Source: Lachnospiraceae bacterium (GTDB lineage Bacteria; Bacillota_A; Clostridia; Lachnospirales; Lachnospiraceae). Taken from it: a stretch of DNA of 5,554 nt. The stretch spans positions 1-5,554 of the forward strand of contig JAGADM010000109.1 of assembly GCA_017613595.1 (NCBI GenBank), read 5' to 3'. This document shows, one piece after another, positions 1 through 5,554 of the stretch. Both the position numbers and the translations under genes were made by a program. Position 1 is the stretch's first letter, and each line of letters starts with the position of its first letter. Under the pieces are notes generated by a model, which was not told the origin of the DNA, ran no database searches, and was given only the letters and a program-made list of their open reading frames with translations.

Positions 1-634
1 CGGAGTAAACGGTTCCGCAGCAGACCCGGCGGACGGTTATTACGCCAAGGACATCAAGGTTTCCGCTCTCGGCACGGAATTCACCGTACACGCGCCGGAC
101 GGCAGCGAGGAGACGTTCTCCACACGCCTTGTCGGCGGTCATAACGTCATCAACATTATCGGAGCGATCGCGGTTGCCAACCGGCTCGGCATCGCCCTCA
201 GTGACCTGAAGATTCCGGTCCGCAGACTGGAACCGGTACCGCACCGCATGCAGCTGATCGGCCGCGGCGCGGTAACCATTATCGATGATGCCTATAACTC
301 GAATCCGGTCGGCAGCAAAGCCGCCGTTGAGACGCTCGGACTTTTTGACGGCATCAAGATTCTCGTTACCCCCGGAATGGTGGAACTCGGGGACAAAGAG
401 GAAGAGTACAACAAAGCATTCGGCGGCTATGCCGCAAAGAACTGCGATCACATCTGCCTTGTGGGGCGGAGGCGTGCGGAGCCGATTGCGGCAGGCGCGC
501 GAGAGGCGGGATTCCCGGAGGAACGGCTTAAGATCTTCGACCGGCTGCAGGAGGCGCTTGATTACGCCTACGCGGTAAGCGGCGAGGGACACAAGTTCAT
601 CCTTCTCGAGAATGATCTGCCGGATAATTACTAA
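1..634 (+). CDS. murF: MurF, UDP-N-acetylmuramoyl-tripeptide--D-alanyl-D-alanine ligase (3' part, 5' end outside window)
   Basis: This cytoplasmic ATP-dependent ligase adds the D-Ala-D-Ala dipeptide to UDP-MurNAc-tripeptide, the last soluble step in building the peptidoglycan pentapeptide precursor. The frame is open from the window edge (first whole codon at base 2) and gives 210 residues, a little under half of a usual MurF of about 450. Seen in the fragment: the end of the central Mur-ligase domain, with GGHNVINIIGAIAVA at fragment residues 45-59, then the C-terminal domain with VPHRMQLI (79-86) and the MurF signature DDAYNSNP (95-102). The protein ends in LLENDLPDNY, a typical Firmicute MurF C-terminus. 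The N-terminal domain and the ATP-binding P-loop lie outside the window. The stop is followed after 46 bases by ddl on the same strand with no terminator between them, so the two are probably co-transcribed. MurC, MurD and MurE are less likely because the signature and C-terminus are those of MurF. Confidence 0.96.
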   Translation, partial: GVNGSAADPADGYYAKDIKVSALGTEFTVHAPDGSEETFSTRLVGGHNVINIIGAIAVANRLGIALSDLKIPVRRLEPVPHRMQLIGRGAVTIIDDAYNSNPVGSKAAVETLGLFDGIKILVTPGMVELGDKEEEYNKAFGGYAAKNCDHICLVGRRRAEPIAAGAREAGFPEERLKIFDRLQEALDYAYAVSGEGHKFILLENDLPDNY

Positions 635-680
635 GACGATAAGCGACCTACAGAATAAATCGTAACCAAGGAGAAATACA

Positions 681-1862
681 ATGAAAACAAGAGTAGCAAT
701 GATGTTCGGAGGAAGGAGTGTGGAGCATGAGGTTTCGGTCATCACCGGAATCCAGGCGCTCCTCAGCATGGATACGGAGCAGTTCGACGTAACCCCTGTA
801 TATCTTACAAAGAAGAACGAAATGTATATCGGAGAGGACATCGGCAAGATTGAGTGCTATAAGGATATCCCTTCTCTTCTGAAGCGCTCGCAGAGAGTTA
901 TTCTCGTTAACGAGGACGGAAAGTTCCTTTTACAGCCGATCCCGCAGAAACTGTTCGGCGGAAAGAAAGCGGTTGAGATCGATGTCGCATTTCCCGCCGT
1001 ACACGGTACGAACGTGGAGGACGGTACGCTGCAGGGATATCTGAAGACTATCGGCATCCCGTTCGTCGGCTGCGATGTTACCGCGTCGGCTGTCGGCATG
1101 GAGAAATTCGTGCAGAAGTCCGTTCTTAAGGAATACGATATTCCTCTGCTGCCCGGTAAGATTTACAAGCTTTCCGATTACGCCAAATTGGACGCCATGC
1201 TTGACTCTGTCGAGATGACCTTCGGCTATCCGGTTATCGTTAAGCCGGTCAATCTCGGTTCGAGTGTCGGCATCAGTGTTGCAAAGGACCGCGGGGCTCT
1301 GACACAGGCAATGGACGACGCGTTCCGTTACGCGACCAAGGTGCTCGTGGAGCACGCGATCACGAATCTTCGTGAGATCAACTGCGCGGTACTCGGCGAT
1401 GAGAACGACGCAGAAGCCTCAGAAATCGAAGAACCGATGCACAGTGAGGAAATCCTCAGCTACGAGGACAAATACGTCAGCAACGCCAAAGGAAGCGGCC
1501 AGAAGGGCATGGCAAGCGTCGCACGGAAGATTCCCGCGGAAGTTCCCGCGGAAATGCGTGAGGAAATCCGCAGCCTTGCCGTAAAGGCATTCCAGGCGCT
1601 CGGCTGCAACGGTGTCGCAAGAATCGACTTCATGATCGATTCCGACAACGGAAAGCTCTACTTTAACGAGATCAATACGATCCCGGGATCGCTTGCATTT
1701 TACCTCTTCGAGCCGATCGGCATACCGTATAAGGAGCTGCTGACACGGATGATCAAGCTCGCGCTGAAACGGGTACGCACGGAGCAGGCGATCACATTTT
1801 CCTTCGACACGAATATTTTAAATACGGCTTCCTTCGGAGGCAGCAAGGGGGCGAAGCGATAA
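681..1862 (+). CDS. ddl: D-alanine--D-alanine ligase family protein (Ddl), variant with unusual acceptor-site segment
   Basis: This ATP-grasp ligase joins two D-alanines to make the dipeptide that MurF uses. The start is set by AAGGAG at 668-673, 7 bases before the ATG. The 393-residue protein is longer than most Ddl (roughly 300-370). Seen: GGRSVEHEVS at 10-19 with Glu15, HGTNVEDGTLQG at 108-119, KPVNLGSSVG at 188-197 (Ser194 in the Ser150 position of E. coli DdlB), YEDKY at 261-265, ARIDF at 313-317 and FNEINTIPG at 328-336 (Glu330 and Asn332 in metal-binding positions). Tyr261 fits the Tyr of the Glu-Ser-Tyr triad, which favours D-Ala over D-lactate as acceptor. Odd features: the stretch after the metal site is SLAFYLFEP (337-345) instead of the usual TSHS/TSxS-type sequence, the omega-loop region (266-285) is longer than usual, and there is a tail of about 25 residues containing FSFDTNIL. 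From memory these features recur in clostridial Ddl-like proteins. Ligase function is nearly certain; the exact second substrate is less so. Confidence 0.93.
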   Translation: MKTRVAMMFGGRSVEHEVSVITGIQALLSMDTEQFDVTPVYLTKKNEMYIGEDIGKIECYKDIPSLLKRSQRVILVNEDGKFLLQPIPQKLFGGKKAVEIDVAFPAVHGTNVEDGTLQGYLKTIGIPFVGCDVTASAVGMEKFVQKSVLKEYDIPLLPGKIYKLSDYAKLDAMLDSVEMTFGYPVIVKPVNLGSSVGISVAKDRGALTQAMDDAFRYATKVLVEHAITNLREINCAVLGDENDAEASEIEEPMHSEEILSYEDKYVSNAKGSGQKGMASVARKIPAEVPAEMREEIRSLAVKAFQALGCNGVARIDFMIDSDNGKLYFNEINTIPGSLAFYLFEPIGIPYKELLTRMIKLALKRVRTEQAITFSFDTNILNTASFGGSKGAKR

Positions 1863-2128
1863 TGTTTTCCTTCTTACAAAAAGAAACGCACAGCAAGCTT
1901 GAGGAGATCGTTACGAGGCTGAAACTGAATGCTTCGAACAATTACCGCGACGCGACCAAAGAAGATCTCGCGGAACTCGAGAAGCTGTATGAAGAATTGA
2001 AAGAAGCCGGGAAACTGAACCCGAAGCAGATAACATACTACAGAAGTAGAATAATAGAATATACTGATAAATTAAAGAACTTTTCACATAAGACGCAGAA
2101 GGTCAACAAGTATTCAGAGAAGATTTAA
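1862..2128 (+). CDS. Small charged helical protein of unknown function, translationally coupled to ddl
   Basis: I do not recognise this family. The gene encodes 88 residues and starts inside the ddl stop codon (TAATG, one shared base), with AAGGGGG at 1845-1851 as a ribosome binding site 10 bases before the ATG. The overlap is a strong sign of translational coupling and of a real gene. The protein has no signal peptide, membrane segment or cysteine and is rich in Lys and Glu. Its composition predicts mostly alpha helix, with a possible amphipathic or coiled-coil segment at about residues 33-50 (DLAELEKLYEELKEAGKL) and a second charged helix at about 54-75. It is the last gene before the operon terminator. 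The final ~100 bases are noticeably richer in A+T than murF and ddl. Operon position suggests a role tied to cell-wall precursor synthesis, such as a small partner or regulator, but that is inference only. Confidence 0.8.
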   Translation: MFSFLQKETHSKLEEIVTRLKLNASNNYRDATKEDLAELEKLYEELKEAGKLNPKQITYYRSRIIEYTDKLKNFSHKTQKVNKYSEKI

Positions 2129-2138
2129 TTTCGGCTTC

Positions 2139-2170
2139 CGGTGAAGTGCTCACCGCTTGTTTTTCTTTTT
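2139..2170 (+). terminator. Rho-independent terminator of the murF-ddl operon
   Basis: A 6-bp perfect stem, CGGTGA (2139-2144) with TCACCG (2150-2155), encloses a 5-base loop and is followed by a T-rich tract at 2157-2170 interrupted by one G and one C. It begins 11 bases after the stop of the 88-codon gene. The stem is short, so termination may be incomplete and some readthrough into the next gene is possible. Confidence 0.72.
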
Positions 2171-2244
2171 ATCCGGGGGGGACGAAAATGAAACAGACAG
2201 ACAACCGGGGGGTCTTGCGCCTCACGAAAAAAGGATTATATGAG

Positions 2245-2251
2245 AGGGGAG
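2245..2251 (+). promoter_or_regulatory. Ribosome binding site that decides the start of the solute-binding-protein gene
   Basis: AGGGGAG lies 6 bases before the ATG at 2258. The alternative in-frame ATG at 2240 has only AAAAGGA ending 4 bases upstream, which is too close for efficient initiation. Starting at 2258 also gives a compact basic N-terminus (MKAGKTSR) directly before the hydrophobic segment. Confidence 0.65.
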
Positions 2252-2257
2252 CAAAAG

Positions 2258-3727
2258 ATGAAGGCGGGAAAGACATCAAGAGCATTGCTGACGGTAGTCG
2301 AGATAGTCGTCTTATTTGTCGTTATATTTGCCGGCCTGTTTGTGCTGATGAAGACAATCGGCGGAGGCCTGCGGAAGGAAAAGCAGACTACCGGTACGCG
2401 GGTGGACGCCACGCCGGTGGAATTGTCCAAGGCACCGACACCCGAGGAACGTGATCTGAACGGTCTTGAGGTAAGCATTGTCACCTGGTGGGATATGGAC
2501 TGGGATAATCCGCAGGACGATTATGAAAAGGCCTTCCGGGAAGCACAGAACGAGGCCATGAAGAAATATAATTACACGCTGACGAATAAAATCCAGGATG
2601 GTTGGTGGAGTCTTGAATACCCGGAAGAATTTCTGTTGGGAGTGTATGATAACCGTCCCATCGGTTCCATTGTGTGTCTCGATAACCGTTGGGTCGGTCA
2701 GCTTATGGAGACCGGTGCCTTGCTGGATGTTTCAAAGCTCCCGTCCGTTGATTGGAGCGACAGGAAGTATAATCAGACCGTGATCGAAATGATGAGTTTT
2801 AACGGGGCGATATACGGATTTGCTTCCGGAATGGAGCCCAGGGCGGGTGTATTCTTCAATAAAGATATTCTCGCGGCAGCCGGACTGTCACCGGATCTTC
2901 CGTATGACCTTCAGGCTTCCGGTAAATGGAACTTTGCAAACTTTAAAGAATTGTGTGCGAAACTGACCCGGGATGTCGACAATGACGGACTCACGGATAT
3001 CTACGGGGTTTCTTCCTACTACGCCATAGCGGTTCCGGCACTTCTGGCGGCCAACGGGACATCGGTTATCGTAAAGGACGAAACCGGGGGATTGAAGCTC
3101 AATGCCGACGATAAGAGGGTTACGGAGGTGCTCGATTTCCTCCATGACGACCTGATAGGAGAAGGCTATTACCGCATGGAGGAAGAGGGGGAAACATGGG
3201 ATTTCTTCAAACAGTGTTTCGCGGACGGAGAGGTCGCCATGCTGATTGATGAGCAGTACATGAGCGAACAATTTGTCAACATATGGAATCCTTCTTTGGA
3301 GCTTGGCTTTGTTACCATACCGATGGGTCCCTCCACGGATGATTACACAGCGGTATGCAGGGAAAATATCCTGGTCATGCCGAACTGCGAGGCAATCCGC
3401 AGTGTGGCGGACGATATCGCATTTGTCTATGACATCTATACTGATGCTCCGAAGGGAATGGAAGAGGATGACCGCAGATGGAAGCGGTGTATTGATCAGG
3501 CGGATTCGCTTGACGCGCGTGCGGTCAATGAGACGTGTAACTGGATCATCAACAAATGGGATTCCTATATGCCGTATATTGATACCTATCTGCCGGTAGA
3601 AGACAGTATGTGGGCGTATTACATCTGTGAGGGAATGGATCCAAAAGAGATACTGGAGGGTAATGCCGATAACTGGCGGGAGCAGGTTGAACGGTTCAAC
3701 AGTAGCCTGAAGAAAACTGCAGAGTAA
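2258..3727 (+). CDS. Membrane-anchored extracellular solute-binding protein (ABC-transporter family 1-like), orphan
   Basis: This resembles the substrate-capturing subunit of ABC importers, often for sugars or oligosaccharides, acting outside the membrane. With the ATG at 2258 it has 489 residues; an in-frame ATG at 2240 would add six. Seen: a basic N-terminus, one hydrophobic segment at about residues 9-31 (ALLTVVEIVVLF onward), a linker, then an exported-looking domain starting near NGLEVSIVTWWD (68-79). Typical family features are the W-rich N-lobe, NGAIYGFASG (182-191), FFNKDILAAAGL (199-210), a Ca-loop-like DVDNDGLTDIYG (239-250) and FADGEVAMLI (321-330). No Cys follows the hydrophobic segment, so it is not a classical lipoprotein; an uncleaved membrane anchor is more likely. 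No permease or ATPase gene adjoins it. It sits between two terminators, so it is probably a single-gene unit, though I see no convincing promoter upstream. The transported substrate cannot be told from sequence; a sensor role is an alternative. Confidence 0.82.
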   Translation: MKAGKTSRALLTVVEIVVLFVVIFAGLFVLMKTIGGGLRKEKQTTGTRVDATPVELSKAPTPEERDLNGLEVSIVTWWDMDWDNPQDDYEKAFREAQNEAMKKYNYTLTNKIQDGWWSLEYPEEFLLGVYDNRPIGSIVCLDNRWVGQLMETGALLDVSKLPSVDWSDRKYNQTVIEMMSFNGAIYGFASGMEPRAGVFFNKDILAAAGLSPDLPYDLQASGKWNFANFKELCAKLTRDVDNDGLTDIYGVSSYYAIAVPALLAANGTSVIVKDETGGLKLNADDKRVTEVLDFLHDDLIGEGYYRMEEEGETWDFFKQCFADGEVAMLIDEQYMSEQFVNIWNPSLELGFVTIPMGPSTDDYTAVCRENILVMPNCEAIRSVADDIAFVYDIYTDAPKGMEEDDRRWKRCIDQADSLDARAVNETCNWIINKWDSYMPYIDTYLPVEDSMWAYYICEGMDPKEILEGNADNWREQVERFNSSLKKTAE

Positions 3728-3732
3728 AAGAA

Positions 3733-3770
3733 GAAAGAGACGGGAGAAAAACTCTCGTCTCTTTTCTGTT
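3733..3770. terminator. Strong, probably bidirectional terminator between convergent genes
   Basis: The stem pairs AGAGACGGGAG (3736-3746) with CTCTCGTCTCT (3752-3762) around an all-A five-base loop, with one G-T wobble. Flanking A and T bases extend the pairing outward to about 3733/3765. On the + strand the T-rich tail at 3762-3770 serves the solute-binding-protein gene ending at 3727. On the - strand the A-rich run at 3726-3736 reads as T-rich and lies 38 bases past the FRG gene's stop, so one hairpin can end both convergent transcripts. Confidence 0.88.
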
Positions 3771-3803
3771 ATCGTTATTTCGCGCAGAGCAGCCTTGCCG
3801 CGA

Positions 3804-4553
3804 TCAGATGTCATATGCCGTCCGCAGCTCGTGGCAGATATGATCGAGGTCCGGATAAAGGGAGCCTTCGGTAATGCCGAATACACGGAGACTTTCAACG
3901 AAATATTCGCGCCGCTCGGCCGGAATGATGATCTTATAAAGCATCGTGTCATCACAGATGTCCTCAAGCCTTCTCAACGAGTTGTGGACCGTAAAGCAGG
4001 CCTGCTGCGAGTAAAGCCGCAGGTGGCTGTCCGTAGAGTAGCAGGCGAGGATCTTGTCCTCAAGTACCGGATTGTGATGCAGGTGCTTGAAGGCGGGAAG
4101 GAGCATCTCCTGGGCGGTGTCCGCATCAATCGGATAGATGCAGTTGCCGAAGCCTTCCTTCTCGTTCAGCCGGTTGGGGGCAAGCACCCAGACGCACGCG
4201 TCCATGCCCGGATTCTTCAGGTATGTCTCGGTCGCGAAGAACACCGCAATCAGCGGAGACTTGGACCAGTCCAGCATTCTGGTCGGAAGGCCGTGATGCT
4301 GCATCAGGGCAACCCACCCGGAATAGTCGTGCTTCTCGGGCGGATTCTTTAAAATCTGCTTGCTGCGGATATAGAAATCGTTGGTGATAAAACGTTCAAT
4401 CTCAAGGCGTTTCTCGCTTCGCTGAATCGAAGGAACGAGCGTTAAGGAAGAGTTCTCCTCGCCGCGGTACCAAAGCCCCTGCTTATGTCTCGCGGCCAGC
4501 GCTTTCAGAAACTGTAACAGTTCGTCGATGGTGCTGATGTCGATGGTGATCAT
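3804..4553 (-). CDS. FRG-domain protein
   Basis: This is a 249-residue soluble protein made up almost entirely of an FRG domain (named for its conserved Phe/aromatic-Arg-Gly motif). The biochemical activity of the domain is not established to my knowledge. Seen: LWYRGE at 27-32 (the FRG motif), ALMQHHGLPTRMLDW at 82-96 followed by SPLIAVFFA (99-107), which is the most conserved FRG block, RLYSQQACFTVH at 179-190, and a C-terminal LRVFGITEGSLYPDLDH (222-238) matching the usual FRG ending. There is no signal peptide or membrane segment. The start at 4553 is fixed by AAGGAGG (4561-4567 on the complement) 7 bases upstream and by a promoter whose -10 and -35 fall within an upstream in-frame extension to 4634, ruling out the longer form. 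The gene is divergent from the secreted-protein gene at 4751. FRG proteins are often found in variable genome regions and prophages, but nothing here shows a defence or toxin role. Confidence 0.9.
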   Translation of the reverse strand: MITIDISTIDELLQFLKALAARHKQGLWYRGEENSSLTLVPSIQRSEKRLEIERFITNDFYIRSKQILKNPPEKHDYSGWVALMQHHGLPTRMLDWSKSPLIAVFFATETYLKNPGMDACVWVLAPNRLNEKEGFGNCIYPIDADTAQEMLLPAFKHLHHNPVLEDKILACYSTDSHLRLYSQQACFTVHNSLRRLEDICDDTMLYKIIIPAERREYFVESLRVFGITEGSLYPDLDHICHELRTAYDI

Positions 4554-4560
4554 GGATATG

Positions 4561-4567
4561 CCTCCTT
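4561..4567 (-). promoter_or_regulatory. Ribosome binding site fixing the FRG gene start
   Basis: On the - strand this reads AAGGAGG, a full Shine-Dalgarno match, 7 bases before the ATG at 4553. It settles the start against in-frame codons further upstream, which would lie across or before the promoter. Confidence 0.85.
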
Positions 4568-4583
4568 CTTTCTCAGTCCCTTT

Positions 4584-4612
4584 ATTATACCTCTTTTCAG
4601 GGCGGATGTAAA
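4584..4612 (-). promoter_or_regulatory. Sigma-A-type promoter of the FRG gene
   Basis: On the - strand a -35 of TTTACA (4607-4612) and a consensus -10 of TATAAT (4584-4589) are separated by 17 bases. Transcription would start near 4577, giving a leader of about 24 bases that holds the Shine-Dalgarno. The -35 overlaps the first copy of the intergenic repeat, so a protein bound there could block or modulate RNA polymerase. Confidence 0.8.
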
Positions 4613-4708
4613 TGTCAGCGTTTCCTCTCGTCACGGCAAATGTCAGGTATTACTGCGTTTCCGTATGTAAGTAAATGTAAGGTATTGCCACGCTTTCCGT
4701 ATTCATGT
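4610..4708. repeat. Three imperfect direct repeats between two divergent promoters
   Basis: Two full units of about 35-36 bases lie in tandem at 4638-4672 and 4673-4708. Both have the order AAATGT-(C/A)AGGTATT, a short variable part, then a TTTCCGTAT-type block. A shorter unit at 4610-4637 has AAATGTCAG followed directly by CGTTTCC, lacking the middle part. Copy 1 starts inside the -35 of the FRG gene and copy 3 contains the -35 of the secreted-protein gene. Within the array TGTAAG recurs at 4666 and 4676, exactly 10 bases apart, or one helical turn. The layout suggests operator sites for a shared regulator, but the regulator is not in the window. Confidence 0.7.
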
Positions 4709-4713
4709 ATAAT
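4685..4713 (+). promoter_or_regulatory. Sigma-A-type promoter of the secreted-protein gene
   Basis: A -35 of TTGCCA (4685-4690) and a consensus -10 of TATAAT (4708-4713) are separated by 17 bases. The predicted start near 4720 leaves a leader of about 30 bases containing GAGGA at 4739-4743. The -35 lies inside the third copy of the intergenic repeat. Confidence 0.82.
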
Positions 4714-4750
4714 GGATAAAAGACTTACCGACGAAAGTGAGGAAGTACAT

Positions 4751-5554
4751 ATGAGGAAAATGATAACCCTGTTTTTTACAGTCGTTCTTTTGATTTCTCT
4801 TGCGGCGTCGGCATCGGCGACGGAGCAGGAGCTTCCGGTTACGCTGAAGGCCCCGCAGAATGTTTCGGTTAACTGGATGGAGGGAAATGATTCCCCGACC
4901 ACCATGTCGTTTTCGTTCAGCATGGATAATCAGATGACCCAGGCACTGGCGGCAATCGATCAGGCGAGAGATGCGGGAATACTGGAGACAATGCTCGCAA
5001 AGTACGGTGTCACGGATGTCTATGTGAACATTCAGATTGACTGGGCACTTGACGATGTAAACGATCCGGTCAGCGGATGGCATTACAACAAGTATTGGGA
5101 CGACCCGACCGGAAACGGCTTTGGCCGTGATGAGGATTACGGTTATCGCTACAGCGAATGGGACGCCGTTGACTGGGGACTGAACAGTCTGGATACCGTG
5201 CAGAATTACTGGATCATGCGAGGCGTTCCGGATGGCGACCGCTGGAACGGCAATCCCGAAACGAAAGCGCCCGGTGTAAAGGATCAGCTTAAGCCGGATC
5301 AGTACGAGTACTACGATGATAATGTGCACATTGATTTTACGAAGCATACCGCGTATTTCCGTGTCCGTTATGCATTGACGGCAATTAATGAAACCGAGGA
5401 AGGAATGACGACGTACCACAAGTTTTCCGACTGGTCCGAAACCGTAGGATACGGCAAGGATGCCGTGGCTTACACACCGATCAAGACCGGCGATATCGCG
5501 GCTCCGGAGATTACCGATCTCCACATGACGGACAAGGAGTTTAACGATAATCCG
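4751..5554 (+). CDS. Secreted protein with fibronectin-III-like segments (3' end outside window)
   Basis: The frame is open from the ATG at 4751 to the window edge with no stop, giving 268 residues of a longer protein. The start is supported by GAGGA (4739-4743) 7 bases upstream and the promoter at 4685-4713. The first 23 residues form a clear Sec signal peptide: basic MRK, a hydrophobic core, and an ASA cleavage site (predicted after Ala23). The mature part is acidic and aromatic-rich, with no Cys, sortase signal or membrane segment in view. A stretch beginning APQNVSVNW (34-42) looks like the start of a fibronectin-III-like unit, and AYFRVRYALT (201-210) with FSDWSETVGYGKDA (225-238) like its end. 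A related start, APEITDLHM (251-259), follows, so the domain probably repeats beyond the edge. I do not recognise a specific family. Adhesin, cell-wall protein or carbohydrate-associated protein are possible; no catalytic motif is seen. Confidence 0.85.
   Translation, partial: MRKMITLFFTVVLLISLAASASATEQELPVTLKAPQNVSVNWMEGNDSPTTMSFSFSMDNQMTQALAAIDQARDAGILETMLAKYGVTDVYVNIQIDWALDDVNDPVSGWHYNKYWDDPTGNGFGRDEDYGYRYSEWDAVDWGLNSLDTVQNYWIMRGVPDGDRWNGNPETKAPGVKDQLKPDQYEYYDDNVHIDFTKHTAYFRVRYALTAINETEEGMTTYHKFSDWSETVGYGKDAVAYTPIKTGDIAAPEITDLHMTDKEFNDNP

Noticed and set aside
2215..2242. Possible promoter TTGCGC - 16 bases - TATATG before the solute-binding-protein gene
   Set aside because: The implied transcription start near 2249 would cut into the ribosome binding site at 2245-2251, and both boxes match poorly.
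2188..2454. Possible leader peptide or small gene starting MKQTDNRG, with a G-run upstream
   Set aside because: Most of it overlaps the start of the solute-binding-protein gene in another frame and becomes low-complexity Arg/Gly-rich. The G-run is a poor Shine-Dalgarno. A short leader cannot be fully excluded.
2888..3967. Long open frame on the - strand (about 359 codons)
   Set aside because: It runs antisense through the solute-binding-protein gene and the bidirectional terminator and into the FRG gene; its translation is Arg/Ile/His-rich with no family features.
3795..4352. Open frame of 185 codons on the + strand
   Set aside because: It is antisense to the conserved FRG coding sequence and has no ribosome binding site or recognisable domain.
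4554..4634. In-frame upstream extension of the FRG gene by 27 residues
   Set aside because: It spans the -10 and -35 elements of the predicted promoter and lies upstream of a perfect Shine-Dalgarno; the added residues are not FRG-like.
4610..4708. CRISPR-like array
   Set aside because: There are only three copies, they are imperfect and essentially abut with no spacers, and they lie between promoters; operator repeats explain them better.
4703..5524. Long open frame on the - strand (about 273 codons)
   Set aside because: It is antisense to the signal-peptide-bearing gene at 4751, covers that gene's own promoter and start, and its translation has no recognisable domain.

Overview
The window looks like chromosomal DNA from a low-to-mid-GC Gram-positive bacterium, most likely a Clostridia/Lachnospiraceae-type Firmicute. 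The evidence is purine-rich AGGAGG-type ribosome binding sites, sigma-A-like promoters (TATAAT with TTTACA or TTGCCA at 17 bp), a MurF ending in ENDLPDNY, and a Ddl of a form I associate from memory with Clostridia. No tRNA, rRNA, insertion sequence, CRISPR array or phage gene is visible.

Region 1 (1-2170) is a cell-wall precursor operon on the + strand: the 3' part of murF, then ddl, then an 88-codon gene of unknown function whose ATG overlaps the ddl stop codon. A hairpin followed by a T-rich tract closes the operon. Ddl makes the D-Ala-D-Ala dipeptide and MurF attaches it to the UDP-MurNAc tripeptide, so the pair covers two consecutive cytoplasmic steps of peptidoglycan synthesis.

Region 2 (2171-3770) is a single + strand gene for a membrane-anchored protein resembling ABC-transporter extracellular solute-binding proteins. 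No permease or ATPase lies beside it. It ends at a strong hairpin that probably terminates transcription from both directions.

Region 3 (3771-5554) is a divergent pair. A - strand gene encodes a 249-residue FRG-domain protein. A + strand gene, still open at the window edge, encodes a secreted protein with a clear signal peptide and fibronectin-III-like stretches. Both genes have good promoters that fire outward from a 197-bp intergenic region. That region carries three imperfect direct repeats that touch both -35 elements, which is the most suggestive regulatory structure here. No complete new system can be demonstrated. The items most worth following are the unusual acceptor-site segment of Ddl, the operon-coupled small protein, and the repeat-bearing divergent FRG/secreted-protein pair.
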